In this document: piece after piece, positions 25,048 through 35,494 of the stretch | How positions within the stretch are numbered: the stretch's first letter is position 1 | How the letters are laid out: the number at the start of each line of letters is the position of its first letter | Origin: Metarhizium brunneum | Lineage: Eukaryota; Ascomycota; Sordariomycetes; Hypocreales; Clavicipitaceae | Length of the DNA stretch: 64,000 nt | Direction of reading: 5' to 3' | Assembly: GCF_013426205.1 (NCBI RefSeq) | Contig: NC_089428.1 | Coordinates: 1,426,001 to 1,490,000 of the forward strand | Translations under genes and position numbers: made by a program | Notes under the pieces: generated by a model | Databases searched by the model: none | Told to the model about the DNA's origin: nothing | The model's input: the letters and a program-made list of their open reading frames with translations, nothing else

Positions 25048-26547
25048 TCACATTTCCATCGGCGTTCCTACAGCTGCTTCTCTGGCTCGGCGTAGTTCGT
25101 CATTTCGTTCTTCATTCTCTTCCTTTAGCCTCTCCTCAACCTCTTGCCTGATAGCACCAAGATCAGGAGGAATAGTTTGCATTTGCACGCTGGGTGCAGC
25201 TTGTACAAAACGAAGTTGCTCCGAAATGTGCTGCACAATCTCTTGCAGGCGCTTTTGGGGGTTGCGATTCTGTCGTGGCTCGCCCAATATCTGCTCGAGA
25301 GTAGGGAAGAGTGTGTCCTGCCTGAACTGTTCGCGCCAAGGGGTATGCTGGGGAAGGACTGGGCTGATATTGTCTTGACACCCGACTGCGATACTAGTTT
25401 CGTAGGTCCAGGCACGAGCGACATTCCGAGGTGTGTAGCCTCCTCCGCCGAAAAGAATAAGAGGAAGTCCAACTTTCTTGCAAAACTCGACGCAAGCGCC
25501 GTGGCCTTGGACCTGGAGATTAAAACGGCCAAGCCTGTCACCGGCAAGAGAATCAGCGCCACATTGCAGCGCAATGGCGCTGGGACGGAACTTTTCAACA
25601 ATTTTGCCAATGATAGAATTAAAAAGCATGTCGTACTGTTCATCAGTGATGCCGTCGTTGAGTGGTACATTTACAGCGTGATGAGCCCCTGGATTATGCT
25701 CGTTTTTGGGACCGTTGTCATCTAGAGCACCGGTACCTGGGAAGAAGTTGTGTGGATCATACTTGTGAAATGATGCAGTCATGACACGATCAGTAGAGAA
25801 GAAGGCCTCCTCGACGCCGTCACCATGATGAACATCGATATCTATGTAGAGAACCCGTGGGTAGAAGCGCAGAAGCTCTAGGATTGCAATAACAATGTCG
25901 TTGATATAGCAGAATCCAGATGCCTCTGCTTTTTTTGCGTGATGGAGGCCGCCGCCCCAGGCTATGGCAATATCTGACTGTTTGGATGTAATCTTTCTGG
26001 CTGCGTCAAGAGCGCCACCAGCTGACAGAGAGCAGTAGTCGTACAAGCCATCAAACAGTGGACAGTCGGAGCCACCGAGATTGAACTTGAGATCAGGGTT
26101 CTGGTTTTCCAAGTCCCGGGGAACTGGTTCCGGCAAGACAGTGCCAAGAAAGTCAAGGTAGTCGGTGGAATGAAAGGAAGCCAACTCTTCGTATGTGGCA
26201 GCGCGAGAAATATAGTTGTCCATGGCAAAAGACATGCCGTATGAATATATCAGACTTTTCGATAAGGTAAGGCGCCACGGTTTCATCGGGTGCGTCATGC
26301 CAAAGTGATGCTTTTCCATATCCGGATTGCAATGAAATGATACGTTGTATCCTTTTGGGCGAGTTATTGCGGATTCTTCAGCAAGGCGCTTGCATTTATT
26401 GTAGAATTTGGCATTATCCATCTCGCTAGCAAGACCCAACGGGGCGTTGCTGTACTCCTCAACGATGACATCGTCGCTATCAATATCTTGCTTATGGGGC
26501 AAGTAGTTCGGTTTGGGCACACGAAAGCGGTAAGGATTGATATCCAT
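25048..26547 (-). CDS. HOS2: class I histone deacetylase, Hos2 type
   Basis: This zinc-dependent lysine deacetylase is, in yeast, the catalytic subunit of the Set3 complex acting on histones H3 and H4 in transcribed genes. It is a single exon of 499 aa. The RPD3-type deacetylase fold spans about residues 65-390. The active-site histidine pair is in GGGLHHAKKAEASGFCYIND (202-203), and the zinc and charge-relay residues are in DIDVHHGDG (236-243). It also has FHKYDPHNFFPGTG, QCGADSLAGDRLG and LFGGGGYTPRNVAR. The N-terminal FHCNPDMEKHHFGMTHPMKP and the overall pattern fit Hos2 better than Rpd3, which is an assignment from family knowledge. A charged, likely helical tail (EEVEERLKEENEERNDEL region) follows. 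The start is the first ATG, with no intron needed. Confidence 0.94.
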   Translation of the reverse strand: MDINPYRFRVPKPNYLPHKQDIDSDDVIVEEYSNAPLGLASEMDNAKFYNKCKRLAEESAITRPKGYNVSFHCNPDMEKHHFGMTHPMKPWRLTLSKSLIYSYGMSFAMDNYISRAATYEELASFHSTDYLDFLGTVLPEPVPRDLENQNPDLKFNLGGSDCPLFDGLYDYCSLSAGGALDAARKITSKQSDIAIAWGGGLHHAKKAEASGFCYINDIVIAILELLRFYPRVLYIDIDVHHGDGVEEAFFSTDRVMTASFHKYDPHNFFPGTGALDDNGPKNEHNPGAHHAVNVPLNDGITDEQYDMLFNSIIGKIVEKFRPSAIALQCGADSLAGDRLGRFNLQVQGHGACVEFCKKVGLPLILFGGGGYTPRNVARAWTYETSIAVGCQDNISPVLPQHTPWREQFRQDTLFPTLEQILGEPRQNRNPQKRLQEIVQHISEQLRFVQAAPSVQMQTIPPDLGAIRQEVEERLKEENEERNDELRRAREAAVGTPMEM

Positions 26548-28504
26548 GGTGAGTACTTAGTATGCTGGCTTCCTTTAAAACGACTGCTAGGAGCAATTCA
26601 TTCCACTGCGACAGGTTGGAAAAAGCCGTCTGTAAATCGAAGGCATTCCCGTGCCGGAAGCCTGTGAGAATGGGCATCCAAGAGCGCCAGATTTTAACTA
26701 GTGGCAAAAGAATAAGCGCGCAATTTTTGTGCGTAGGCGAGAGAAGTGAGGATTCTGCTGGGTGATGGGATTGGAGCAGCAGCTGACGACCGTTGAGCAC
26801 CTACTTAGGTAGGTAGGTGGGTGGTTGGCAGATGGAATTGCTGGGTTCTGATGTTGAACATGTGTGCAGGATGGATGGGAAGATTAGGCCGCTGGGGAGC
26901 ATCACGCTAGGCTTGTTCAGGCGTAGTTTGTAGTCCAGATGGCTTATTAATACGTCTTGCCCTGTTCTATAGGACAAACTCAAAGATCACTAAAGCAGGA
27001 CAGGAGAATAAAGAAAGAAAGGACAAGAAAATTTGATCAAAGGGAAAGAAATATAATCAAGTATTAAATACAAGTAAGGAGGGTCCAAGAAGTATGATAT
27101 CTATGATTTCCGTCACCTACCTGACGTGGTATGTCCTTGTGGTGGAAAGCAGCACCGTCCAAAGATCCAAGGCTGTGGAAGCTGGGCCAATGTGCATGCG
27201 CCTATATGTATGTATGTACGTTTGTTGTCAGCCTGGCTTGTGAAGTTCCCGACGTCAACTCCCACACTACATACAACCTTTATCTCTACCTCAACACGCA
27301 CTCTCGCCAGACATACAGGATCCCTATCGACTCCTCCCTAGAGGCGTCTGCACCTGCGACCGCTGCAAAACGGAAGGGCAGCCTGTGCTACAATCCCCTC
27401 CGAAGAGACTTACCACCACGGTTCAGATTGTTGAGGTGAGTCCTAACCATTCATGTTGGCGGCCATGCATTTTGGTCTACACCGTCGCGCACTTTGCATA
27501 TTTGCCACTCAACACTCCTTCACAAGGATGCAGTTGTACCTCTGTCCGTACTTCTGTTACATCACAGGGGAAAGTTTTCTGTGTTCCTAGACGCACTGCA
27601 CCCTGCTCCGACTGACGACGTGCGCCTGTATCCGTTGTCTGTCAATCGTCGTCGCCTGCCGCCTGCCGCTTGTCGCTTGTGGCCTGGCTGTCTGGCTGGC
27701 CCCGGCAATTTTACTCCGTACTGCGGGCTGGTTGGACCGATGGTCTTTGTTGGCTGGAGCCGGGTCCTGCTTCAGTCTGGTTGGTACATATACTGGCACC
27801 GGGTCAGCACCAGCCTGATGCGCAGCACCCGGGCCTCGAGCTCGCTTCTGAGCGGCCCCTGTCTGATCTCCATTGGTCTACATGCAGGCTTCCACAGCTG
27901 TACCAGCTGGATTGTCAAATGTTGCTTGGCCGAGATCGTCTAGAACACGACATCCAGAGTGCCCACTCGGGTTCAAAGTTCCTTGCGCCCATGCAACGAG
28001 TGAGCACTGTCAGCAAACCCTTCGTTCTTGGCTTCTGCAATCTGGCTCGAGTGGGCAAAAAACTGAGCGAGTCATTTTGACGTTGGGCACTAGCATCACT
28101 CGGATCTCTCTGCTTTCTCGCGTACATCCAGGCCCGCGTTTTTTGCAAGGACAAATGTGCCAAAAGAGACGCCACCAGTCGTCATAATGCCGCTGTTTTC
28201 ATGTACACCCTTTGTTTGCTAAGCCATCTGCCTCTCTCTGGTTAGGCACGATTGAATTGATTTTTTTTTTTGACATCCCCCTCCCCCCATCTTACTTCTC
28301 TCAACTCTTGTATTTACTTATTTCAACTTGCGCCCACGACGTCACAATCTGCAGGATTTTTTGCCGGTTGTGGATGTGGCTGGTGTGCGGTGTGCAGAGA
28401 CTCTTTGTGTTTCCCTTCTTCTTCCTGAACTAATCCCACCGATTTTCTTTCGTCTGTCGTTGTTTTTGCTTGCTTTTAGCGTTAGGTGTCTGGGTCTTAA
28501 CATC
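26548..28504. other. divergent intergenic, HOS2 / ING
   Basis: A shared upstream region of nearly 2 kb. It holds a TACTTAGGTAGGTAGG word near 26803, a TATGTATGTATGTAC copy at 27205 and TACTCCGTA at 27712, and a T11 tract near 28260 likely close to the ING-gene promoter. Open frames of about 100-150 codons near 27131-28187 show no family features and are not called. Confidence 0.5.
27205..27219 (+). repeat. 15-mer TATGTATGTATGTAC, copy 3
   Basis: Third exact copy of the 15-mer also at 16582 and 20716. The nearest TACTCCGTA word is 0.5 kb downstream at 27712. Confidence 0.85.
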
Positions 28505-29833
28505 ATGCCCAGAGACGATCTCTCTATTGATTTTGTCAAGAGGATGCCTCAAGCAGAACCTCTTGACCCAGGGTTGATCTTGGACGACTGGATCAACCGC
28601 GTCCAGAACCTTCCCGAAGAAATTCGCTTCATGCACGAAGAGATAACCGACAAAGATCGCCAATACAACGAATGCATCCGCATGATAGAAGACCGTGATG
28701 GAAAGATACAAAAATGGATCAAGTCCAACGGCAGCCACGAGCCTAATCCAAAGGAAGAGTTGCTACGTGCTCAGATTCGTGACAATTTCGCAAAGGCGGA
28801 CAGGCTTGCTCAAGACAAGATCGCGTTGACACAGAAGCTTCAATTGACCATGGACAAGCATCTACGGAGTATTGATATCCAAATCAAACTCTTGTACGAC
28901 CGCGCCGAACCAGGCTTTACTGATCCCGATGAAGTACCATCCCTACTACGTGCCAGCGCTGCAAACCATACTGCGCCGTCAATCCGAGCCATCAACCCTT
29001 CCGCGAGTCTTACCGATACCGCCCCCCCGGCTGCGACAATAACCACAACTCATAGTAATCCTGCAACTACCAGACTTCCTGCGCATCCTCATATTCGACT
29101 TGCCCAGCCTCAACAAAATGGACCGCAACACTCTGCTTCTGCCCCAGCTACGCCTGCAGCTAGCATGATCCTCAACAGACAACGCGAAAGCTCGGCAGGC
29201 CCGTCGATGAAGCGTGGTCCGCGAGCAAATGCAGGTCCAGGCAACGCACCTACCACATCCAGCGGCCTGGCTAGGCATTCCTCGCTTGGTCCCGGGACGC
29301 CAAAGAATGCATCTGCTTCAGGCGCTGGAGGCGTCGTGCGGGCTGGCAGTGCTGGCCCTCGATCTACCTCTGTCAAGGCGGGCTCCACCGCTGGCAGCCG
29401 CCGGGGCACGCCGACTGCGGTATCACGAAAGAAACCACCCAACAAATCCTACTTATCACGTGTAAAGAAAGCTTCGGCGCGAAACTCGCCAGCTTCCACT
29501 GCAGACAGCGATTTGTCCGAAGCAGAAAGCCTGAGTGGCGAAGAAGAAGAAGAAGCAGGTGATGGTCGACGAAGGGGCACGCCCACAGCTGATGGCAAGG
29601 ATGCCGAGGGGGATGATCCGGTTGGAGATGCAGACGATGATGAGGAGGAGGGCGGCGATGACAAGAAGTATTGCCTATGCCATAACGTAAGCTATGGCGA
29701 CATGGTCGCTTGTGACAACGACAATTGCCCTTATGAGTGGTTCCATTGGTCTTGTGTTGGGTTAAAGAGCGAACCTAATGGTACTTGGTACTGTCCGGTT
29801 TGTGCTGAAAAGTTTCAGCGCAAAGCAAAATAA
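28505..29833 (+). CDS. ING-family PHD-finger chromatin protein
   Basis: ING proteins tether histone acetyltransferase or deacetylase complexes to H3K4-methylated chromatin through a C-terminal PHD finger. It is a single exon of 442 aa. Residues about 20-130 form the coiled-coil ING domain ([20 protein letters not shown], then [20 protein letters not shown]). The middle 220 residues are disordered, rich in Ala, Ser, Thr and Pro, then acidic ([19 protein letters not shown]). The PHD finger occupies about 390-436, in C4-H-C3 order: [26 protein letters not shown] and WYCPVC. Filamentous fungi have more than one ING protein (Yng2-like in NuA4, Pho23-like in Rpd3L). I lean to the Yng2/Ing1 type but cannot separate them by eye, so no symbol is given. 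The frame is open upstream; ATG 28505 is its first ATG. Confidence 0.9.
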   Translation: MPRDDLSIDFVKRMPQAEPLDPGLILDDWINRVQNLPEEIRFMHEEITDKDRQYNECIRMIEDRDGKIQKWIKSNGSHEPNPKEELLRAQIRDNFAKADRLAQDKIALTQKLQLTMDKHLRSIDIQIKLLYDRAEPGFTDPDEVPSLLRASAANHTAPSIRAINPSASLTDTAPPAATITTTHSNPATTRLPAHPHIRLAQPQQNGPQHSASAPATPAASMILNRQRESSAGPSMKRGPRANAGPGNAPTTSSGLARHSSLGPGTPKNASASGAGGVVRAGSAGPRSTSVKAGSTAGSRRGTPTAVSRKKPPNKSYLSRVKKASARNSPASTADSDLSEAESLSGEEEEEAGDGRRRGTPTADGKDAEGDDPVGDADDDEEEGGDDKKYCLCHNVSYGDMVACDNDNCPYEWFHWSCVGLKSEPNGTWYCPVCAEKFQRKAK

Positions 29834-30144
29834 GCTCCGCCGGTCATCCAGACTGGATAGACTGGTATGGAGTGTATTACTAGCAGCATGACGAAATTTA
29901 TCATGAATGGTTTAATGTTTCTTTTATGACACATGAGGGAACTCGATTTGGCGTTTAGGAAGTCAGGAAAAGTGTGCATATACCCCCCAATCTTTTACAA
30001 TTTTTTTTTTTCATTTTTCGCCCCCAGTCTCTGAGATCTTCAGAATCAAATCAAACTACCGACCTGGTTTCATGACAATCTTAGGCAGAAGAGAAACTAT
30101 TGGGACTTGGGTGATATTGTGCCGGTTGCACGCGAGGGTATTTG
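29834..30144. other. convergent intergenic, ING / HPM1
   Basis: Tail-to-tail spacer with a T-run near 30001. No gene is seen. Confidence 0.5.
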
Positions 30145-31402
30145 TTATTCCACTGGTGCCAGCATACAGCGAACAACCCCGCGTCTGACCCCATCTGCCT
30201 CTTCCCTTATTCTGGTGACTATTGTGCCACCTTTTTGAATCTTGTCTACGAAATCGTCTAGGGAGCCACCTACTCCAAAGTACAATCTTTTAGCGGCCAC
30301 CCATGCTGACGCTTGCGATCCAAAAACAACTTTTTCCCGTTCTAATATAGCCAGCACTGCTTCCGTGAACGCCTGAAGAGCAAACGGCGAATATATTGTT
30401 TCAGCGCCCAGTAGTATAGAAACGGGAGATAGCTCCGGCAAAGCGCCAGCTAAGTGAGTCGAAGTGGAATAGAGTAACTGGATAAACTCGGCTGACCACC
30501 CGCCCGATAGAAACAAAAGATTCATACCATGCGTGCAGAGATATGTTTCAAACCCTTCGAGGATCGATGGAGTTAATTCAAGCTCACCCTCTAGCGAGAA
30601 GGCGTCCTGAAGCTCGGTGAGACTCTGCCGGTGGTATAGCGCCCATGTGAGGATGAAGTTTGGCAACGTGACGAGATGGAGTACAGATGGATTGTAGTCG
30701 GCGAGGAAAAAGCTGCACTGTTGATTTGATGATGATGACTGTAAGGACATGGCCCATTGGAACATGGCTAAGGAAGGGAGACTAGTCCCACAGCCGAGCT
30801 ATGGAATATGACTGGGTCAGCAACTGTTGAGCGTAGACTTGCTTTCTTGTAAGATATAGCCTTCCTTTATTTGAAGTAGAGTAGGAAAATCATTTGGCGA
30901 AGTTGCGGCTATATCAAACAAGAAGAGAACGAGTACATACCTCAATGATGCGAACGGATGAATTTAAATAGGATGCCAGATGACTCTGGGCCGCTAGGGC
31001 CTTGACCAGGTCAACACTGCTCTCCCAGCTTTTGAAACCACCTTCATAAACACCAGTCTTGACATCTCGGTCGCCTAAGCCTTCACCCAAGTGTGCTATG
31101 CCATCTTCCTCTTCAGCCATGAGTTGTACTCTGACGTCCCATAGCTCTCTTCGAGGAAGCTGTATGGTTTCACCACTGTCAAGCGTTATGTCCAGCATGC
31201 TGTACGCAATCTTGGATGGCATACGGAATAGCATCGTTTTTAGGTCATGTTCTATTGGTGGAAGCTGTGGTTTACCTTGAATGGGGAATGCGCTGGCTTT
31301 TCCTGCAGGCTGCGGATGCTGATGCTGAAAATGTTCCCTTGCGCTGTCATTTGTCGTGTTTGCATCTATGTCGTCTCCTGAGAACTCGAATGAAAAAGAC
31401 AT
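30145..31402 (-). CDS. HPM1: protein-histidine N-methyltransferase, Hpm1 type
   Basis: Hpm1 (METTL18 family) methylates a histidine of ribosomal protein Rpl3 in yeast. Minus-strand exons are 31402-30941 and 30798-30145, separated by a 142-bp intron, giving 371 aa. The N-terminus MSFSFEFSGDDID is characteristic of the fungal family. The motif VYEGGFKSWESSVDLVKAL precedes a class I S-adenosylmethionine-binding loop that spans the splice junction (RIIE then LGCGTSLP). FFLADYNPSVLHLVTLPN follows as motif II and its downstream region, and ILLGAETIYSP is present later. The ATG at 31402 was preferred to the frame extension upstream because of this N-terminus. The gene is divergent from the SDH assembly factor gene. 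Confidence 0.9.
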
Positions 31403-31911
31403 TGTCAATGTCGAATTTGGTAGCAAGCCCGCCGATGGTGGGTTCTTTGTCTCTCCTTTTGCTCCGTTTTCGCAATGCCTGCTTCGGCAAGGACATGAAC
31501 TATTTTATGTTTGATTGGGAGATGGTTGTCAAGATTTGCACATGTTCTCACCTGATGTGGGGCTGAGCTCATCGACTAGGTCGGGTTTCTCACAGGGGCG
31601 AGAAACTCGCTGAACTGCCAACTTGCCTCGCATTTGCTTCTTTGTAGCCGCAACCTTCCGTTCTATATACTACCGTGAATTTCATTTGCGAAGATACCTT
31701 TCTCCTCTACAATCAGTTGAATCAAGTTACGGATAGGCCAGGCCCATTGCTCGTGATTCATAGCATTTTGATCACACCTTCTCGACGAATTTGACCCCGT
31801 TCGGAACGGTCTTGGTCTAAGAATATTCGCCAAAACTCTAATTACGAATCCAATCGTAAAGAATCACAATTCCAGGCATCAATATTTCAGATCGCGTATT
31901 CTGTAGCCGTC
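31403..31911. promoter_or_regulatory. bidirectional promoter region, HPM1 / SDHAF3
   Basis: 509 bp separate two divergent start codons, so both promoters must lie here. No specific factor site is claimed. Confidence 0.5.
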
Positions 31912-32524
31912 ATGCATTCATCTATTGCTAGACGGGCTACCGCGTCAATACAAAACAGTCTGCGCCAAACAAAGACCGCTCTTCTCCCACCAATTCCTTT
32001 GTACAGGCGACTTTTGCGAGCACACAGGAAGCACCTACCGGCTGAGATGCGTGTATTAGGTGATGAGTATATCAAAGCCGAGTTCAGACTACATCGAAAG
32101 GTCGACAACCCAGCTCATCTGGTAAGTTAAGTACCCTGACAATCCGAATACAGTGCTAGCACCACTCTTCTCAAAGCGGAGCCGGTGGTCTCCAGCTTTG
32201 GTTTGTCGGTGGTTAACATGGCAGTAGATTGGATTTCTCACCGAATGGCAAGCGTATGCCCAAAAAATCGAGGGCGATTCTTGGGTTGGTGAGAAAATTG
32301 ATGAAGGGAAGCTTCAAAAGATGAGCGGTGAGTCCAACTTGAAAGTGCGGTGGAATCACGTTTTACCTTTTTATTTGAGTCTAGCGTTGGATGGCAAAGA
32401 TATGTTCCAGGGACTTATTTTTACGCTGACTATGCTTTAAATTATAGATGAGCAAATCCATCAACTATACGAATTAATGCAGGCGATACAGAATCATGGC
32501 AACGGCAGCTCATCGGAGGCATGA
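31912..32524 (+). CDS. SDHAF3: succinate dehydrogenase assembly factor 3 (Acn9/Sdh7), LYR protein
   Basis: This is a mitochondrial matrix LYR-motif protein that helps mature the iron-sulfur subunit Sdh2 of respiratory complex II. Exons are 31912-32121, 32228-32327 and 32448-32524 (introns 106 and 120 bp), giving 128 aa, normal for the family. The N-terminus MHSSIARRATASIQNSLRQT is basic and lacks acids, as expected for a mitochondrial targeting signal. LYRRLLRAHRKHLP carries the LYR tripeptide. AEMRVLGDEYIKAEFRLHRK and the downstream GFLTEWQAYAQKI match the conserved Acn9 core. The intron phases (0 and 1) close in a stop at 32522-32524. The largest single open frame shows only exon 1, so the spliced gene is easy to miss. 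Confidence 0.93.
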
Positions 32525-32679
32525 TTTGTAGAGGAAGAGAGAGGAGGAAGCCATCCATAGCAGTGTCCTATATTGTACTATATATCGCCGTAAACGAATA
32601 ATGGGAGAATGCTTGGCAAGAGGAAATCATAATAAATGCATCCAATAACTCTCGTCTATGCTGCTGTAGAACCTTGAGT

Positions 32680-34971
32680 CTATCTCTGTAGTGCCTCCTC
32701 GATCCATGTTGCGCATATTGCACTTACCTTCTTAGCATAGTTTTTATTCGTGTATACATGATCCAAGAACATAATTGCCTCCTTCTTCTGTCCATGGAGC
32801 ACGCTTGCCGGGTGGATAGCTACCACGTGTTTACCGTGAACAGTAATGTAGCTTGCATCAGGGGCTAGCATCGCTGTCTTCAAAGCGTATCCTCGAAGAA
32901 AGCATCGTAACACTGCCTTAGCCCTCTCGGGGTTTGGCGGCGTAAATGGCTGAGGATCAGGCAAAGGAGGCTCGCTCAATAGTCTCTCCTTTAGGCAAAT
33001 ACCCCGTAGTTGTCTCCGAATGTTCAAAGCCTGCTTTATGTTCCGCATGTTGATCTTCTTCTGCTTACACCATTCAAACCTGTTGACACTTTCAGAACAG
33101 TATCGTTGCATAGTTGTTAAGTAAGTAATTAAGTCGCCCTCGCGTCGCTGCACCTCCTTTCGAAAACCCTCAATCTCTTCCTGGGCTTCCTCCGACTGCA
33201 CCTGTAGGAAGATGTCTTCTCCTGAGGTAATACAAGATATAATATCAATAACTTCGAGTACACAGTCGAACTCCGGTTCCCCAGCTGCAAGAAGTACCGC
33301 ACCCAGGGAGGGTGGAATCGGCAAGCGCGCCATTTTCTCTCCGGCTGAAGTAATGGATCCATCGTCACTTAAGGCACCAAGATAGTGTAAATTTAGGAGT
33401 GCTTTTTCAAGTGCCTCGGATTCGGGAGCATCCATCAACGGAAAAGCAAGTACGTCTTGAACGCCACGCGCCTTCATCGTTAAAACAGCACCAAGCACAT
33501 CGTTTCGCAATATCTCCGGAAGATCAGACTCTTGGAGTGTATCAAACGCCCTTTCTGTGTATAATCTGAAGCATTTCCCTGAAGCCTCACGCCCGGCTCG
33601 ACCAGTACGCTGAAGAGCAGAGGATTTGGAGATAGGTTTAGCCAGCAGTGATTCCATGCCTAGTCTTGGCCGGTATTGCTTGATCTTAGCCTTTCCACCG
33701 TCAACAACGTATCGAACTCCAGGGACGGTGACTGAAGTTTCCGCAATGTTAGTGGCGAGGACAATCTTTCTCGTAAATTTGGTTTGAGCCGGAAGAAATG
33801 CCTCTCGTTGACCGTCGATGGATAACTGGCCATAGAGAGGGAAGACCTTCACTCTGGGAACATTTGAAGCTAAGGTAGTCGCATATTCCTCAATCAACTT
33901 CTGGGCGGATTCAATTTCTTCTTGGCCAGTCAGAAACGCTAGAACATCCCCCGGCAAAGGCTCCTCCATGTGAATTTTAAATATTCTCTTCACAAGCGAA
34001 TCTTGAATGTCCGCCACTGGCTGAGGTTCGTGGGTGACCTCTACAGGGAACTGGCGACCTTTGATGCGAAGAACCTTGACTAATCTAGCGTCGGAATATA
34101 TTGATGAATCGTTGAAGAATGACTGGATGGCATCCACATCTGCAGTGGCGCTCATGATGACAACTTTTAGAGGAAGACCGCCTCTCATTTTCTGGTCAGA
34201 AGAAAGAATCTGTTTCAAAAAGCCCACCAAGAGGTCCACATCTAGACTTCTCTCATGAATTTCGTCAACAATAATGGCGTTATACCGTCTTAGATAAGGA
34301 TCCCTGAGAAGCTCTTGTAGGAGAGTTCCTTCTGTGAGAAACTTGATCTTCGTACCCTTCGGAACTTGATGGTCGAATCGAACAGAGTAACCAACAACGC
34401 CCTCTTTTCTTCCTTTCACAAGAGGAGTTCCTGCTTCTTGAGACACTCTGTGAGCCAGAGTAGTTGCAGCTACCCTTCTAGGCTGTGTGATAGCAATACA
34501 GCCTCCAACATAAACCTCATCTTCAGGACTTGGAACCCTGACCTTCCGACGTTTGCACCAAGACTCTCGGTAGAGGAACTGTGGAACCTGTGTGCTTTTA
34601 CCTGAACCAGTTTCGCCGACCAAAATGAGCACTTCATTCTTGGGACCAAGCAGGGCCTCCTGAATCTGATGACGATATTGCCATATAGGTAACTCTTGAC
34701 GAGTCTTTAGTAAAGCCGCATCTTCGATTCCCCGCGTTGCAATCGATTTCGTCTCGTGATCTTTTTTTGGTATTTCTGTGGAAGGAATGGCCTTGACTTC
34801 GTGATCTGCGATAGCCTCGGATGGCATTTCAGGCTTTACAACGGCCTTTTCGGATGACGACGTAAGATAGCCATCTAGAGGTATGATTTTACCTCCAATG
34901 CGGAGTGTCTGCGAAGATAACTGAGTCTTTCGGCGCTTGGTAGGGCGCTGTGTGGTGTTTTCGGCGGACAT
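32680..34971 (-). CDS. DHR2: Dhr2-type DEAH-box RNA helicase
   Basis: A nucleolar ATP-dependent RNA helicase needed for 18S rRNA processing in yeast. It is a single exon of 763 aa (yeast Dhr2 735 aa). The first 100 residues are disordered with a basic signal (PTKRRKTQ). Motif I is GETGSGKST and motif Ia is TQPRRVAA. Motif II reads VDEIHERS, so Asp-Glu-Ile-His in place of DEAH. Motif III is SAT, and motif VI is QRTGRAGRE. The helicase-associated HA2/ratchet domain and OB fold follow to the C-terminus (PDASYITVHGKHVVAIHPAS, FLDHVYTNKNYAKKVSAI). The assignment to Dhr2 rather than the splicing helicases rests on length and the short N-terminus. It is convergent with the SDHAF3 gene, 155 bp apart. 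Confidence 0.92.
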   Translation of the reverse strand: MSAENTTQRPTKRRKTQLSSQTLRIGGKIIPLDGYLTSSSEKAVVKPEMPSEAIADHEVKAIPSTEIPKKDHETKSIATRGIEDAALLKTRQELPIWQYRHQIQEALLGPKNEVLILVGETGSGKSTQVPQFLYRESWCKRRKVRVPSPEDEVYVGGCIAITQPRRVAATTLAHRVSQEAGTPLVKGRKEGVVGYSVRFDHQVPKGTKIKFLTEGTLLQELLRDPYLRRYNAIIVDEIHERSLDVDLLVGFLKQILSSDQKMRGGLPLKVVIMSATADVDAIQSFFNDSSIYSDARLVKVLRIKGRQFPVEVTHEPQPVADIQDSLVKRIFKIHMEEPLPGDVLAFLTGQEEIESAQKLIEEYATTLASNVPRVKVFPLYGQLSIDGQREAFLPAQTKFTRKIVLATNIAETSVTVPGVRYVVDGGKAKIKQYRPRLGMESLLAKPISKSSALQRTGRAGREASGKCFRLYTERAFDTLQESDLPEILRNDVLGAVLTMKARGVQDVLAFPLMDAPESEALEKALLNLHYLGALSDDGSITSAGEKMARLPIPPSLGAVLLAAGEPEFDCVLEVIDIISCITSGEDIFLQVQSEEAQEEIEGFRKEVQRREGDLITYLTTMQRYCSESVNRFEWCKQKKINMRNIKQALNIRRQLRGICLKERLLSEPPLPDPQPFTPPNPERAKAVLRCFLRGYALKTAMLAPDASYITVHGKHVVAIHPASVLHGQKKEAIMFLDHVYTNKNYAKKVSAICATWIEEALQR

Positions 34972-35494
34972 CGTAGGTGTCTGTGGTCGAGTTTTTGGGT
35001 GGCGTAGTCTTGTTGATGTGACAGGAGCTGGTGTGACCTGACCTTTTTTTCTAGAAGCACATAAATAAACTATGGCCTGGCAGCTTCGATCTTCGTGCTG
35101 AGTACCCCACTACTTACTTGGAACATTTGAACCAACCAGCAGTTCACCAGTCTCCATAATTTTAGTGGCACCCTAAGCATGCTGTAGAGGCAACGTCGGC
35201 ACAACTATCACAAGACAGGTACCAATTATCACCAGCTAACAGAAGTCTAATATATTAAATAAAGAAATTGAACGAGATGTCTTGTAATAGCTGATGAGTC
35301 ACTGGAACACCCCTTGCGCCTAGGTACTAGGTACGGATAAACACGGCACGTTGTCTCACCCGACGCCCTATCTCCAATCTCTAGACCACAGGTATGCCCT
35401 AGCATCAGCACATGTGGAACTATACCGAATATGATGGACAGTAACTATGTGTGGCCAAGTTCCAACATTAACTAATGAAACTTGCACAATGACC
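34972..35494. other. intergenic, SEC9 3' end and DHR2 promoter
   Basis: Minus-strand tandem spacer. A CCTAGGTACTAGGTAC word is near 35320. No gene is seen. Confidence 0.5.

Noticed and set aside
27131..28187. Overlapping 100-150-codon frames between HOS2 and ING
   Set aside because: Several frames overlap on both strands and none shows family features. Consistent with GC-rich noncoding DNA.
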